From: Flavobacterium anhuiense
Lineage (GTDB): Bacteria; Bacteroidota; Bacteroidia; Flavobacteriales; Flavobacteriaceae
Length of the DNA: 64,000 nt
Direction: 5' to 3'
Assembly: GCF_004151235.1 (NCBI RefSeq)
Contig: NZ_JUIV01000002.1
Coordinates: 434,001-498,000, forward strand
The first letter of the stretch is position 1. The number at the start of each line of letters is the position of its first letter. Position numbers and translations under genes: made by a program. A model generated the notes under the pieces. That model was given only the letters and a program-made list of their open reading frames with translations, was not told the origin of the DNA and made no database searches. This document shows, piece after piece, positions 19,445 to 27,921 of this stretch.

Positions 19445-21052
19445 ATGAAAATATCATTTAAATATATATCTTATTTTTTCCTACTTGTTTTAGGATTGAA
19501 TATGACGCTTACGTCATGTACGGACGATTTGAATGTTACTCCGACTGATGATGATGAGTTTTTGTCAGAGCAATTCTTTCAGGATCCAGCATCATATAAA
19601 CAAGTTTTAGCGAAATTATATGCAGGTCTTTATGTAGGAGGAAATGATGGTGATGGTCAGCCAGATATCTCTGGAATTGGAGGAGATTTCAGCAGTTATT
19701 TGCGTTTGCTTTTTGTGACACAAGAGTTCACTACAGACGAGGCTATTATTGCATGGGCAGACGGAACATTGCCTACATTAAATTCTCAAACATGGTCTCC
19801 TGCAAATGAATTTTTGGCAGGAACATATTCGAGAGCATTTTATGAAATTAGTGTTGCCAATGAGTTTTTAAGACAAACAACAGAAGAAAAGCTAAATGCA
19901 AGAGGAGTTGATGCAAGCTTAAAAGCTGATATCGCTAAATTTAGAGCTGAAGCTCGTTTTTTAAGAGCTTTTTCTTATGTTAATTTAATGGATTTGTTTG
20001 GAAATGTGCCAATTACAACAGAACTCGATCCAGTAGGATTCTTTTATCCTGTGCAAAGAACAAGAGCTGAAGTTTTCGCTTTTGTTGAAGCTGAATTAAA
20101 AGATTTAGACAATAGTTTAGTGGCTTCAAGAACAAATGAATATGGAAGAGTTGATAAAACTGCAGCTAAATTTTTATTAGCTCAAATCTACCTAAACGCT
20201 AAAGTTTATACTGGTACAGACAGATTCAATGATGCTGGAACTTTATGTGCTGATATTATTAATAATTCAGGATATACATTTGCAAATGTTCCTTATAGCT
20301 ACTTATTCTCTGCCGATAATGATGTAAACGGAGCTCAAAATGAATTTATTTTTCCAGTTATAAGTGATGGTAATGCCATTAGAGCGACAGGAGGAGGAAT
20401 GAGTTTTATTCTTCATGCATCTATTGGAGGTAGTATGGATGCTGCCTCGAGAGGTATGGATGGTGGATGGCAGGGAATCAGAACTCGTAGAGAGTTTGTA
20501 AATATATTCCCTGATGAAACTGCAACTGGAGATAAAAGAGGAACTTTTTATACAAATGGCCAATCAAAAGATATTAATAATGTTGGAACATTTACTGATG
20601 GTTATGCGGTAACGAAATATATTAATAAAAAGTCTGACGGATCTGCAGCACAAAGAAACGATATTCCTGATACAGATTTTCCAATGTTCAGATTGTCTGA
20701 TGTTTACTTGATGTATGCTGAAGCAGCTGTAAGAGGAGCCTCATCTGCTAATATAGGAACAGCAGTTGGTTATATTAATCAGCTTCGTACAAGAGCAAAT
20801 GCGGCTAATGTTACTGCATCTCAATTAAATCTTGATTTTATTTTGGATGAAAGAGGAAGAGAATTGTTCTGGGAATGTCATAGAAGAACGGATTTAATTC
20901 GTTTTGGTAAATTCACAGGAGGATCAAAAATTTGGCAATGGAAAGGTGGTTCTATAAATGGAATTGCAACTGAATCTTACAGAGATTTAATGCCAATCCC
21001 TTCTAGAATTATACAGGCAAACCCAACTTTAAAACAAAATCCAGGATACTAA
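19445..21052 (+). CDS. susD: SusD/RagB-family starch-binding lipoprotein
   Basis: A 535-residue surface glycan-binding lipoprotein that caps SusC. The lipobox cysteine is Cys25 (MTLTSC), followed by the acidic TDDLNV, which resembles the Bacteroidota lipoprotein export signal for surface display. TPR-rich helices with RAEARFLRAFSYVNLMDLFGNVP (about residues 165-190) are the hallmark of SusD, as is the C-terminal LDERGRELFWECHRRTDLIRFG region. It follows susC by 35 bases and precedes susE by 23, so the three form one unit. Confidence 0.95.
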   Translation: MKISFKYISYFFLLVLGLNMTLTSCTDDLNVTPTDDDEFLSEQFFQDPASYKQVLAKLYAGLYVGGNDGDGQPDISGIGGDFSSYLRLLFVTQEFTTDEAIIAWADGTLPTLNSQTWSPANEFLAGTYSRAFYEISVANEFLRQTTEEKLNARGVDASLKADIAKFRAEARFLRAFSYVNLMDLFGNVPITTELDPVGFFYPVQRTRAEVFAFVEAELKDLDNSLVASRTNEYGRVDKTAAKFLLAQIYLNAKVYTGTDRFNDAGTLCADIINNSGYTFANVPYSYLFSADNDVNGAQNEFIFPVISDGNAIRATGGGMSFILHASIGGSMDAASRGMDGGWQGIRTRREFVNIFPDETATGDKRGTFYTNGQSKDINNVGTFTDGYAVTKYINKKSDGSAAQRNDIPDTDFPMFRLSDVYLMYAEAAVRGASSANIGTAVGYINQLRTRANAANVTASQLNLDFILDERGRELFWECHRRTDLIRFGKFTGGSKIWQWKGGSINGIATESYRDLMPIPSRIIQANPTLKQNPGY

Positions 21053-21075
21053 CTAACCTTATAAAAATATTAAAA

Positions 21076-21891
21076 ATGAAAAATATATATAAAATTTTAA
21101 TTGCTTTCATCGGTGTATTAGCAGTTTCATGTAATGCTGATGATGTAGAAGACAGACCAGTAATCGAAGCAGCAACAGCTCCTGTTCTGTTGAATCCTAA
21201 ATCTGATTTTACTATCGTTCTTTCAAAAGAGACTGAAAATGAAGTTGCAACAACTGTTGTGTGGGATAATGCTGCATATACAGGGATGCAAACTGTAGTA
21301 AATTATACTGTTGAGATAGCTAAAGCGGGAACAAAATTTGCAGCTCCTATCACTGTAACAAATACAACAGAAAAATTTGTGGCCTTAACAGTGTCTGAAT
21401 TAAATTCAGCATTAGTAAATGGTGGTTTTGTTGAGAAAGAGGCAAACAAAGTTGATATTCGTATCAAAGCTGTTGTTGGTGCTTCAGGACTTCCTCAATA
21501 TTCTAACTTTTATACAATTACAGCTACACCATATCACGTGCCATTAGCAAGTTCTCACTGGTTAGTTGGCGCGGCTACTCCAGGAGGTTGGACATGGGCT
21601 GGTGATGCTGAAACTGAATTCCCATTAGTAGTTGGCACAACAAATGTTTATAAAGTAACTATTGTTCTTAAAAGTGGAGAAGCTTTTAGAGAATTCTTAG
21701 GTAATAACTTTACAAGCGATGGTAACTGGGATCAAAGCCATAATTATACTTATTATTCAAACTTAGGTTATACAATAGATGACGAATTGGTAAATGCTGG
21801 TGATGGTGATAGTAACTTCAAATATACTGGACCAACTGGACCAAGAGTTTTAACTATTGACAATGGTGCGAAAAAAATAACATTAGACTAA
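21076..21891 (+). CDS. susE: SusE-like outer membrane lipoprotein
   Basis: A 271-residue lipoprotein with Cys19 (LAVSC) followed by the acidic NADDVEDRP, again fitting surface export. Residues about 35-145 form the SusE N-terminal immunoglobulin-like domain (PVLLNPKSDFTIVLSKETEN). The C-terminal half, starting SSHWLVGAATPGGWTWAGD, is a starch-binding module like those at the ends of SusE and SusF. Only one such module is present, so this is shorter than SusE/SusF of B. thetaiotaomicron and there is no separate susF gene. It ends the susCDE unit, followed by a strong terminator. Confidence 0.88.
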   Translation: MKNIYKILIAFIGVLAVSCNADDVEDRPVIEAATAPVLLNPKSDFTIVLSKETENEVATTVVWDNAAYTGMQTVVNYTVEIAKAGTKFAAPITVTNTTEKFVALTVSELNSALVNGGFVEKEANKVDIRIKAVVGASGLPQYSNFYTITATPYHVPLASSHWLVGAATPGGWTWAGDAETEFPLVVGTTNVYKVTIVLKSGEAFREFLGNNFTSDGNWDQSHNYTYYSNLGYTIDDELVNAGDGDSNFKYTGPTGPRVLTIDNGAKKITLD

Positions 21892-21910
21892 AGTTTTAAT
21901 GTAATTATAA

Positions 21911-21936
21911 AAAGGGCTATCTCCAGATAGCCCTTT
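21911..21936 (+). terminator. Terminator after susE
   Basis: AAAGGGCTATCT (21911-21922) pairs with AGATAGCCCTTT (21925-21936), followed by a T run. It lies 20 bases past the susE stop, separating susCDE from the secreted amylase gene. Confidence 0.88.
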
Positions 21937-21970
21937 TTTAATCTAACTAACCACACAAAACCACGAGATT

Positions 21971-24847
21971 ATGAAAAAAACATTACTTTTTATTTTCTTT
22001 TTATTGTCTATTATTGCTGAAGCTCAACAGATAACAGTATCTCCAGCAGTGTTTCAGGTGAATGAGCCTGTCACAATTACGGCATCATTTGCATCAAGTA
22101 CTTGTAATACTATGGGAACCAATCCATCAAAAGTATATATGCATTCAGGAATAGGTACAGATGCAAATCCCTGGCAGGTCGTAAAAGGAAATTGGGGCGC
22201 TGATGATGGTGTAGGATTAATGACTAAAAATGCAAATGGGACATGGAGTATCACAATTACTCCTAGTGTATATTTCGGATTAACATCGATTCAGCAAACC
22301 GCTGCAACAAAAATGGGAATTGTATTTAGAAATGCCAACGGTTCTCAAACTTTAAAACTAGCCCCTTCTTGCACCGATTTTTTTCTTAATGTCGGATCTT
22401 TTCAGGTAACATTGGCTACTCCTATTGAAAATAGCACGACAATTATTAATTCTGGTTCAAATTTTACTATCAGTGCAACAAACACAGGTGGGGCAGGTAG
22501 TTATACTTTGAAATCGAATGGGGTGACAATTAATACAAATGCCAGCACTTCAAGTTATTCTTATACACATATCAATATTACAGGAAACCAAAGTTATGAA
22601 TTAGTTGCAACTCAAGGAACGACTACAGTTTCTAAAAAATTTTCTGTTATAGTAAATCCAAATACAATATCTCAGGCTATGCCAGCGGGTATGGTTGATG
22701 GAATTAATTATAATTCTTCCGATGCTACAAAAGCGACTTTGGTTTTGGACGCACCATTAAAGGACTTTGTTTATGTAGCGGGAAGCTTTAACAATTGGCA
22801 GCCAACATCTGTTTACGCTATGAAGAAAGACCCGTCTTCAGGAAAATTTTGGTTAGAAATAACTGGCTTAGTTTCAGGTGTAAATAATATGTATCAGTAT
22901 TGGGTTGGTGATGCAACGCCGTTGGCAAATTCGCCATCTTTAGTAAAAGCGGCAGATCCATATTCTACTTTAGTATTATCTCCTTATGATGATCCTTCAA
23001 TTCCAGCTGCTAAATATCCAAATATGCCTGCTTATCCTGCGGGGCAAAATTTTGAGGTTACGGTTTTGAAAACAGGGCAGACTCCTTATAATTGGCAAGT
23101 GAGCAATTTTGTAAAACCTGAAAAGGAAAAGTTGGTAGTCTATGAGGTTTTGGTTCGCGATTTTGATGCTTCAAGAAGCTATCAGGGTTTAATTGATAGA
23201 ATAGATTATTTTAAAAACTTAAAAATCAATGCTATTGAATTAATGCCTGTAATGGAATTTGAAGGCAATGAAAGTTGGGGGTATAATACTTCTTTTCATA
23301 TGGCATTAGATAAGTTTTACGGAACGTCAGATAAATTAAAAGAGTTTATTGATTTATGCCATCAAAACGGAATTGCTGTAATTCTTGACGTTGCGTTAAA
23401 TCACGCTTTTGGAAGAAATCCGATGGTCAGAATGTGGATGAATGATCCTGATGGAGACGGTTTTGGTTCGCCAACTGCGGAAAATCCATATTTTAATACT
23501 GTAGCGAAACATAGTTATAGTGTTGGAGAAGACTTTAATCATCAATCTTTAAAAACACAATATTATGTAAATCGAGTTATCAAACATTGGATTGAAGAAT
23601 ATAAAATTGATGGTTTCCGTTGGGATTTAACCAAAGGATTTACGCAGGCTTGTACAGCTTCAGATCAAACGTGTACAAACGCATATCAACAAGATAGAGT
23701 GGATGTATTAAAAAAATATGCTGATTTTTCTTGGGCAATTGATCCTACACATTATACTATTTTTGAGCATTTAGGGACTGATGTAGAAGAAAAGGAATGG
23801 GCTAACTACAGAGTAGGAGAAACACCAAGTAAAGGGGTGATGATGTGGGGGAAAATGACAAACGAATACAATCAATTGTCTATGGGATATGCTTCTGAAA
23901 GCAATATTTTTAGAATGAATAGTGCAAACCGCGGATTTGCTGCCAATCGTTTAATGGGTTATGCAGAAAGCCACGATGAGGAACGTCTGATGTATAAAAA
24001 TGTGCAATACGGAGCTTCAAACGGAAGTTATAATGTCAAAACATTAAATACAGCATTATCTAGAATGTCTGCTATTGGAGCAGTTTCTTTGCTGATTCCA
24101 GGACCAAAAATGATTTGGCATTTTGGAGAATTAGGAATGGATGATTCTATTTTTAGCTGTAATAACGGAACTGTAAATGATGAATCGTCAACTACTCCAG
24201 GAGATTGTAAATTAGATACAAAACCACAGCCTCAATGGACAGAAAATTGGTTGGGTGATTCTAATCGGAACAAAATTTACAACGATTGGGCTAAGATGAT
24301 TACCCTTAAAAAAGCAGAGCCTGTATTTTTAGGGACAGCAACAATGGCCAATACGACTACTTTGACGGTTAATATCAAAATTACGAACAACAGTTTGACT
24401 TCGGCTCAGCTTAAAGATGTTGTAATTTTGGCCAATTTTGAAACAACTGCACAAAATACGATTCCAGGATTTCAATATACAGGAGCATGGTACAACTTAA
24501 TGGATAATTCAACGATTAACGTGACCGATGTAAATGCTCCAATAAGTTTGGCTCCGGGAGAATATAGAATTTATGGTAATAAACAGGCAAATCTGGCAAT
24601 AGAAGATTTTGAAAAAGGAAATCAAGTTAGTTTATACCCAAATCCTGTTGCCGATTATTTTACTTTAGGGTTTAAAGCCTCACAAGTAGATATCTATTCT
24701 ATTACAGGGCAATTAGTAAAAACATTTAATACAAACGGAAATACAGAATATCAATTCTCAGTGAGTGGTTTAGCTTCTGGATTATATCTTGTAAAGACGT
24801 TTGATGAGAATAATAAAGTTCGCGTTGTGAAGTTTATTAAAAATTAG
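21971..24847 (+). CDS. Secreted GH13 alpha-amylase with type IX sorting tail
   Basis: A 958-residue multidomain amylase. After a signal peptide (ending IAEAQQ) come an N-terminal beta-sandwich (about 20-145), an Ig-like stretch (about 150-230) and a CBM48/isoamylase-type domain (about 250-350, VYVAGSFNNWQP). The GH13 barrel (about 385-800) has LDVALNHAF, the nucleophile in KIDGFRWDLTKGF, an acid/base Glu in TIFEHLGTDVEE and YAESHDEERLM. The last 75 residues (VSLYPNPVADYFTLGF ... GLYLVKTF) are a type A C-terminal signal for type IX secretion. It should attack starch outside the cell and feed SusC/D. It is 34 bases past the susE terminator, so it may be partly independent. Confidence 0.94.
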   Translation: MKKTLLFIFFLLSIIAEAQQITVSPAVFQVNEPVTITASFASSTCNTMGTNPSKVYMHSGIGTDANPWQVVKGNWGADDGVGLMTKNANGTWSITITPSVYFGLTSIQQTAATKMGIVFRNANGSQTLKLAPSCTDFFLNVGSFQVTLATPIENSTTIINSGSNFTISATNTGGAGSYTLKSNGVTINTNASTSSYSYTHINITGNQSYELVATQGTTTVSKKFSVIVNPNTISQAMPAGMVDGINYNSSDATKATLVLDAPLKDFVYVAGSFNNWQPTSVYAMKKDPSSGKFWLEITGLVSGVNNMYQYWVGDATPLANSPSLVKAADPYSTLVLSPYDDPSIPAAKYPNMPAYPAGQNFEVTVLKTGQTPYNWQVSNFVKPEKEKLVVYEVLVRDFDASRSYQGLIDRIDYFKNLKINAIELMPVMEFEGNESWGYNTSFHMALDKFYGTSDKLKEFIDLCHQNGIAVILDVALNHAFGRNPMVRMWMNDPDGDGFGSPTAENPYFNTVAKHSYSVGEDFNHQSLKTQYYVNRVIKHWIEEYKIDGFRWDLTKGFTQACTASDQTCTNAYQQDRVDVLKKYADFSWAIDPTHYTIFEHLGTDVEEKEWANYRVGETPSKGVMMWGKMTNEYNQLSMGYASESNIFRMNSANRGFAANRLMGYAESHDEERLMYKNVQYGASNGSYNVKTLNTALSRMSAIGAVSLLIPGPKMIWHFGELGMDDSIFSCNNGTVNDESSTTPGDCKLDTKPQPQWTENWLGDSNRNKIYNDWAKMITLKKAEPVFLGTATMANTTTLTVNIKITNNSLTSAQLKDVVILANFETTAQNTIPGFQYTGAWYNLMDNSTINVTDVNAPISLAPGEYRIYGNKQANLAIEDFEKGNQVSLYPNPVADYFTLGFKASQVDIYSITGQLVKTFNTNGNTEYQFSVSGLASGLYLVKTFDENNKVRVVKFIKN

Positions 24848-24865
24848 GTTTGGTTAGTAATGAAA

Positions 24866-24896
24866 AAGGGCTGTCTAGAAATGGACAGCCTTTTTT
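24866..24896 (+). terminator. Terminator after the secreted amylase
   Basis: GGCTGTC (24869-24875) pairs with GACAGCC (24884-24890), flanked by an A run before and a T run after. It lies 18 bases past the amylase stop. Confidence 0.87.
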
Positions 24897-24989
24897 GCTT
24901 AAAGTAGTTTTTTGTAATATAAATGTGTTTTTTTCGAGGTGATTAAATAAGTCGATGGAGTTCTATGATTTAACCGTAATTGTTTTTAC

Positions 24990-25223
24990 TTATTTTTTCT
25001 TTTTAGGATCATTATACTCCCCAATTAAAGAATAATATCCAAATGTTCCTAAGCCCATAACAATAAGCGGCGTCAGTATAAATAGAATAATTGCACCAAA
25101 TACCAAATCGTCTTGCTGGTCTGAAAGAAGTTTAGGCAAACCAAATTCAAATACACAAAAATAGGCAGCCGCCGCAGCCAAAGCAATCCATAACGCCCCT
25201 AAAACTTGTTTAATCGCATTCAT
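24990..25223 (-). CDS. Small membrane protein next to an MHS transporter
   Basis: A 77-residue protein with two hydrophobic segments (about 8-30 and 42-68) and a charged tail ending DPKKKK. No catalytic motif is visible. It follows the MHS-type transporter by 17 bases on the same strand, so the two are probably co-expressed, and it may be an accessory subunit; that is inference. Its start codon is preceded directly by a 14-base A run in the minus strand. Such A-rich leaders help translation in Bacteroidota, but a run this long can also slip. Confidence 0.75.
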   Translation of the reverse strand: MNAIKQVLGALWIALAAAAAYFCVFEFGLPKLLSDQQDDLVFGAIILFILTPLIVMGLGTFGYYSLIGEYNDPKKKK

Positions 25224-25240
25224 TTTTTTTTTTTTTAATT

Positions 25241-26734
25241 TTAAAGGTGAGTAATTTTGTTTTTGTTTTCAATATAAATCATTCCAATAACAAAGCAGAT
25301 TCCAGCAATAATTATAGGATACCATAATCCGTCCAAATAAAAATCGGCTTTGCCTGCTGTTTTGGCGTGTGATACAAAATAAGTGGAAATGGCAGGAAGC
25401 AATCCGCCAAAAATTCCATTTCCTACGTGATAAGGAAGAGACATGGAAGTATATCTGATTTTAGTTGGAAACATTTCTACTAAAAATGCCGCAATCGGAC
25501 CATAAACCATTGTTACAAATAGCACTTGAATAAAAACCAGAAGAATTAAAGTCCATTTATCGTTTGAATTAATATGAATTGAAACACTTGTCTGTGCATC
25601 TTTTTTGTCCATGTACGTTTTTTTCTCCGTTACGGTTGTACCATCAGTATATTTTTTTTGAGTTGTTGTAATAGTACTTCCATCAGCTTTTTTTTCGCTT
25701 TTTTCAATTGGATTTTGTACTATTTCCGTTTTCTGGTTGATGTCTGTTGTATTGTACATCATTTTATAAATAGGTCTGTAAGAAAAAATAGCTAATAACA
25801 TTCCAAGCATCATAATGTATTTACGTCCAACTTTATCGCTTAGCCATCCAAAAACAATAAAAAATGGAGTTCCAATCAAAAGGGCAATTCCTAATAATTC
25901 ATCAACTTGCGAAGAATCAACATTCATGACCGTTTTCATGAAACTCATTGCGTAGAATTGTCCCGTATACCAAACAACACCTTGTCCCATTGTAGCTCCA
26001 AATAATGCTAAAAGAACAAATTTTAAATTGTATCGGTTTCCAAAACTCTCTTTCAACGGATTTGTACTTGTTGTTCCCTCTTTTTTAGCTTTCGCGAAAA
26101 CGGGAGATTCATCCATGTTTTTTCTAATCAAGTAAGAAACTCCAACCATGGCAATCGAAACCCAGAAAGGAACGCGCCATCCCCATAAATCAAAAGTTTC
26201 TGCAGAAAGCACACTTTTCGTGGCCAGAATAACCATTAGCGAAATAAATAAACCAACAGTCGCAGTAGTCTGAATCCAAGAAGTCCAATATCCTTTTTCT
26301 CCTGCTGGTGCATGTTCGGCCACATAAGTAGCAGCGCCGCCATATTCTCCTCCAAGAGCAAGGCCTTGAAGCAGGCGTAAAATCAAAACTAATAATGGAG
26401 CTAGAAAACCAATTGTTTCATAACTCGGAATACAGCCTATTAAAAAGGTTGAACCGCCCATTAATAATAAGGTAGCCATAAAAGTATATTTTCGTCCAAT
26501 GATATCTCCAAGCCTTCCAAAGAACAAAGCTCCAAATGGGCGAACTACAAATCCGGCAGCAAACGTGGCTAAAGTAGATAGAAACGCTGCGGTTGGATTA
26601 TCGCTAGGGAAAAATTTTGTTGAAATAACAACAGCTAAACTGCCAAAAATATAAAAATCGTACCATTCAATCATGGTACCCATAGAAGAGGCTGAAATTA
26701 CTTTCCAAATGCCTTTAGTAGAAGTTTTGCTCAT
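25241..26734 (-). CDS. MFS transporter, metabolite:H+ symporter type (ProP/ShiA-like)
   Basis: A 497-residue inner-membrane transporter. The start MGTMIEWYDFYIFG and loop 2-3 GRLGDIIGRK are hallmarks of the metabolite:H+ symporter family, with RLLQGLALGGEYGGA following. A second GRK loop (GWLSDKVGRKY, about 296-306) precedes TM9. An unusual hydrophilic stretch of about 70 residues (about 325-392), rich in Lys and Thr, separates TM9 from TM10 and should face the periplasm. Substrates in this family include proline, betaine, citrate and dicarboxylates; none can be assigned here. It is paired with a 77-residue membrane protein. Confidence 0.9.
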   Translation of the reverse strand: MSKTSTKGIWKVISASSMGTMIEWYDFYIFGSLAVVISTKFFPSDNPTAAFLSTLATFAAGFVVRPFGALFFGRLGDIIGRKYTFMATLLLMGGSTFLIGCIPSYETIGFLAPLLVLILRLLQGLALGGEYGGAATYVAEHAPAGEKGYWTSWIQTTATVGLFISLMVILATKSVLSAETFDLWGWRVPFWVSIAMVGVSYLIRKNMDESPVFAKAKKEGTTSTNPLKESFGNRYNLKFVLLALFGATMGQGVVWYTGQFYAMSFMKTVMNVDSSQVDELLGIALLIGTPFFIVFGWLSDKVGRKYIMMLGMLLAIFSYRPIYKMMYNTTDINQKTEIVQNPIEKSEKKADGSTITTTQKKYTDGTTVTEKKTYMDKKDAQTSVSIHINSNDKWTLILLVFIQVLFVTMVYGPIAAFLVEMFPTKIRYTSMSLPYHVGNGIFGGLLPAISTYFVSHAKTAGKADFYLDGLWYPIIIAGICFVIGMIYIENKNKITHL

Positions 26735-26877
26735 AAAACTGCTTTGATATCTTGTTAGTGAATGAAAAAGAAAAATACAGTTTTACGAATATATAAGATT
26801 ATTTTTTATTCAGTCAATACTTTTTTAACAAAAACTATTTATTTATTGACAATTGATTTCGAAGTGAAAAAGGATTT

Positions 26878-26957
26878 AACCGCAAAGAGCGCAAAGATTT
26901 ACGCAAAGGTTCACAAAGTTATTTTTAAACTTTGCGAACCTTGCGCTCTTTGCGGTT
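26878..26957. repeat. Intergenic CGCAAAG palindrome
   Basis: AACCGCAAAGAGCGCAAAG (26878-26896) pairs with 26939-26957 with one mismatch. Inside it GGTTCACAAAGTT (26908-26920) pairs with 26928-26940, also with one mismatch. It forms a long hairpin and belongs to the same family as 53820-54045 and parts of 4228-4470 and 6318-6358. It lies between the MHS transporter start and the tRNA terminator. Confidence 0.8.
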
Positions 26958-26989
26958 AGATAAAACAGAAAAGTATAAAAAACAAAAAA

Positions 26990-27009
26990 CCCGAATATTT
27001 CTATTCGGG
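26990..27009 (-). terminator. Terminator of tRNA-Phe
   Basis: CCCGAATA (26990-26997) pairs with TATTCGGG (27002-27009), followed on the minus strand by TTTTTTG and more T residues. It begins 5 bases past the tRNA 3' end. Confidence 0.87.
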
Positions 27010-27014
27010 TTTTG

Positions 27015-27087
27015 TGGTACCTCCAGGGATCGAACCAGGGACACATGGATTTTCAGTCCATTGCTCTACCATCTGAGCTAAGGTACC
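27015..27087 (-). tRNA. tRNA-Phe (anticodon GAA)
   Basis: A full 73-base cloverleaf on the minus strand: acceptor GGTACCT with AGGTACC, D arm GCTC/GAGC, anticodon stem ATGGA/TCCAT around loop CTGAAAA (anticodon GAA), and T loop TTCGATC. The T stem has a central T-T mismatch. The 3' CCA is not encoded. A consensus promoter lies just upstream (27104-27134) and a terminator just downstream. Confidence 0.96.
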
Positions 27088-27103
27088 GTGCTTGTTGCGG
27101 GTG

Positions 27104-27134
27104 CAAATATATAATCATTTTTGGTTTGTGCAAA
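27104..27134 (-). promoter_or_regulatory. Promoter of tRNA-Phe
   Basis: On the minus strand, TTTG (27131-27134) is followed after 19 bases by TATATTTG (27104-27111), an exact match to the Bacteroidota -33/-7 consensus TTTG-N19-TAnnTTTG. The -7 box ends 16 bases before the tRNA 5' end. Confidence 0.8.
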
Positions 27135-27186
27135 ACATTTTTTAGAAAAAATCAATTCGTATCTTCGCAAAAGCAAAAAAGAAAAT

Positions 27187-27921
27187 ATGATTTTAACGGT
27201 TGATGTCGGAAACACCAGAATTAAAGCGTCTGTCTTTGAGGATAATACTGCTCTAGAAAATTTTGTTTTTGAAAAAAATGAACTCGAAAAAAAAATTGAA
27301 AAAATTTTAGAAAAATATCCAAAATGCTCCGATTTGGTCGTTGCTTCAGTCGGAAATATCGAAAAACAATCATTTTTGTCTTTCGAAAATAGACTGAAAG
27401 TTCATTTTTTTACTCACGAAGATGTTTTTCCTTTTCATAATAAATATGCAACTCCAAAAACTTTAGGAATAGACCGAATGATTTTGGCGGCAGGGGCAAC
27501 ACTGCAATTTCCAAAACAAAACCGTTTGGTTATAGACGCAGGAACTTGCATAACCTATGATTTTATCGACGAAAACGATAATTATTTAGGAGGAGCCATC
27601 TCTCCAGGACTTCGTTTACGATATGAATCACTGCATAATTTTACTGCTAGACTGCCGTTATTAAGCTTAGAAGCTCCCGATTCTTATGTAGGAAACTCTA
27701 CGGCACAGGCCATTCATTCTGGCGTTGTGAATGGTTTCGTCTATGAGATTGACGGTTTTATCGATGAATATCGCAAAGAGTTTTCAAATTTTATCATAAT
27801 TTTAACGGGAGGCGATGCAGATTTTTTGGCTAAACGATTAAAAAATACCATATTTGCCAATTCAAATTTCCTTCTGGAGAGTTTGAGCCAAACATATCAA
27901 TATAAAATCGACAATGATTAA
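27187..27921 (+). CDS. coaX: Type III pantothenate kinase
   Basis: Catalyses the first step of coenzyme A synthesis, pantothenate to 4'-phosphopantothenate, in the cytosol. The 244-residue protein starts MILTVDVGNTRIKASVF, the ASKHA phosphate-loop motif, with TLGIDRM near residue 95 and DAGTCITYDF near 118, all typical of CoaX. The frame is open back to 27121, but those codons precede the conserved N-terminus, so ATG 27187 is chosen. Its stop overlaps the start of the next gene by 8 bases, implying coupled translation. TATCTTCG (27160-27167) is a possible -7 box. Confidence 0.95.
   Translation: MILTVDVGNTRIKASVFEDNTALENFVFEKNELEKKIEKILEKYPKCSDLVVASVGNIEKQSFLSFENRLKVHFFTHEDVFPFHNKYATPKTLGIDRMILAAGATLQFPKQNRLVIDAGTCITYDFIDENDNYLGGAISPGLRLRYESLHNFTARLPLLSLEAPDSYVGNSTAQAIHSGVVNGFVYEIDGFIDEYRKEFSNFIIILTGGDADFLAKRLKNTIFANSNFLLESLSQTYQYKIDND

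Noticed and set aside
26762..26959. 65-codon open frame on the plus strand
   Set aside because: It runs through the palindromic repeat at 26878-26957 and has no supporting promoter or motif.
27012..27203. 63-codon open frame on the plus strand
   Set aside because: It is antisense to tRNA-Phe and then overlaps the coaX start in another frame.
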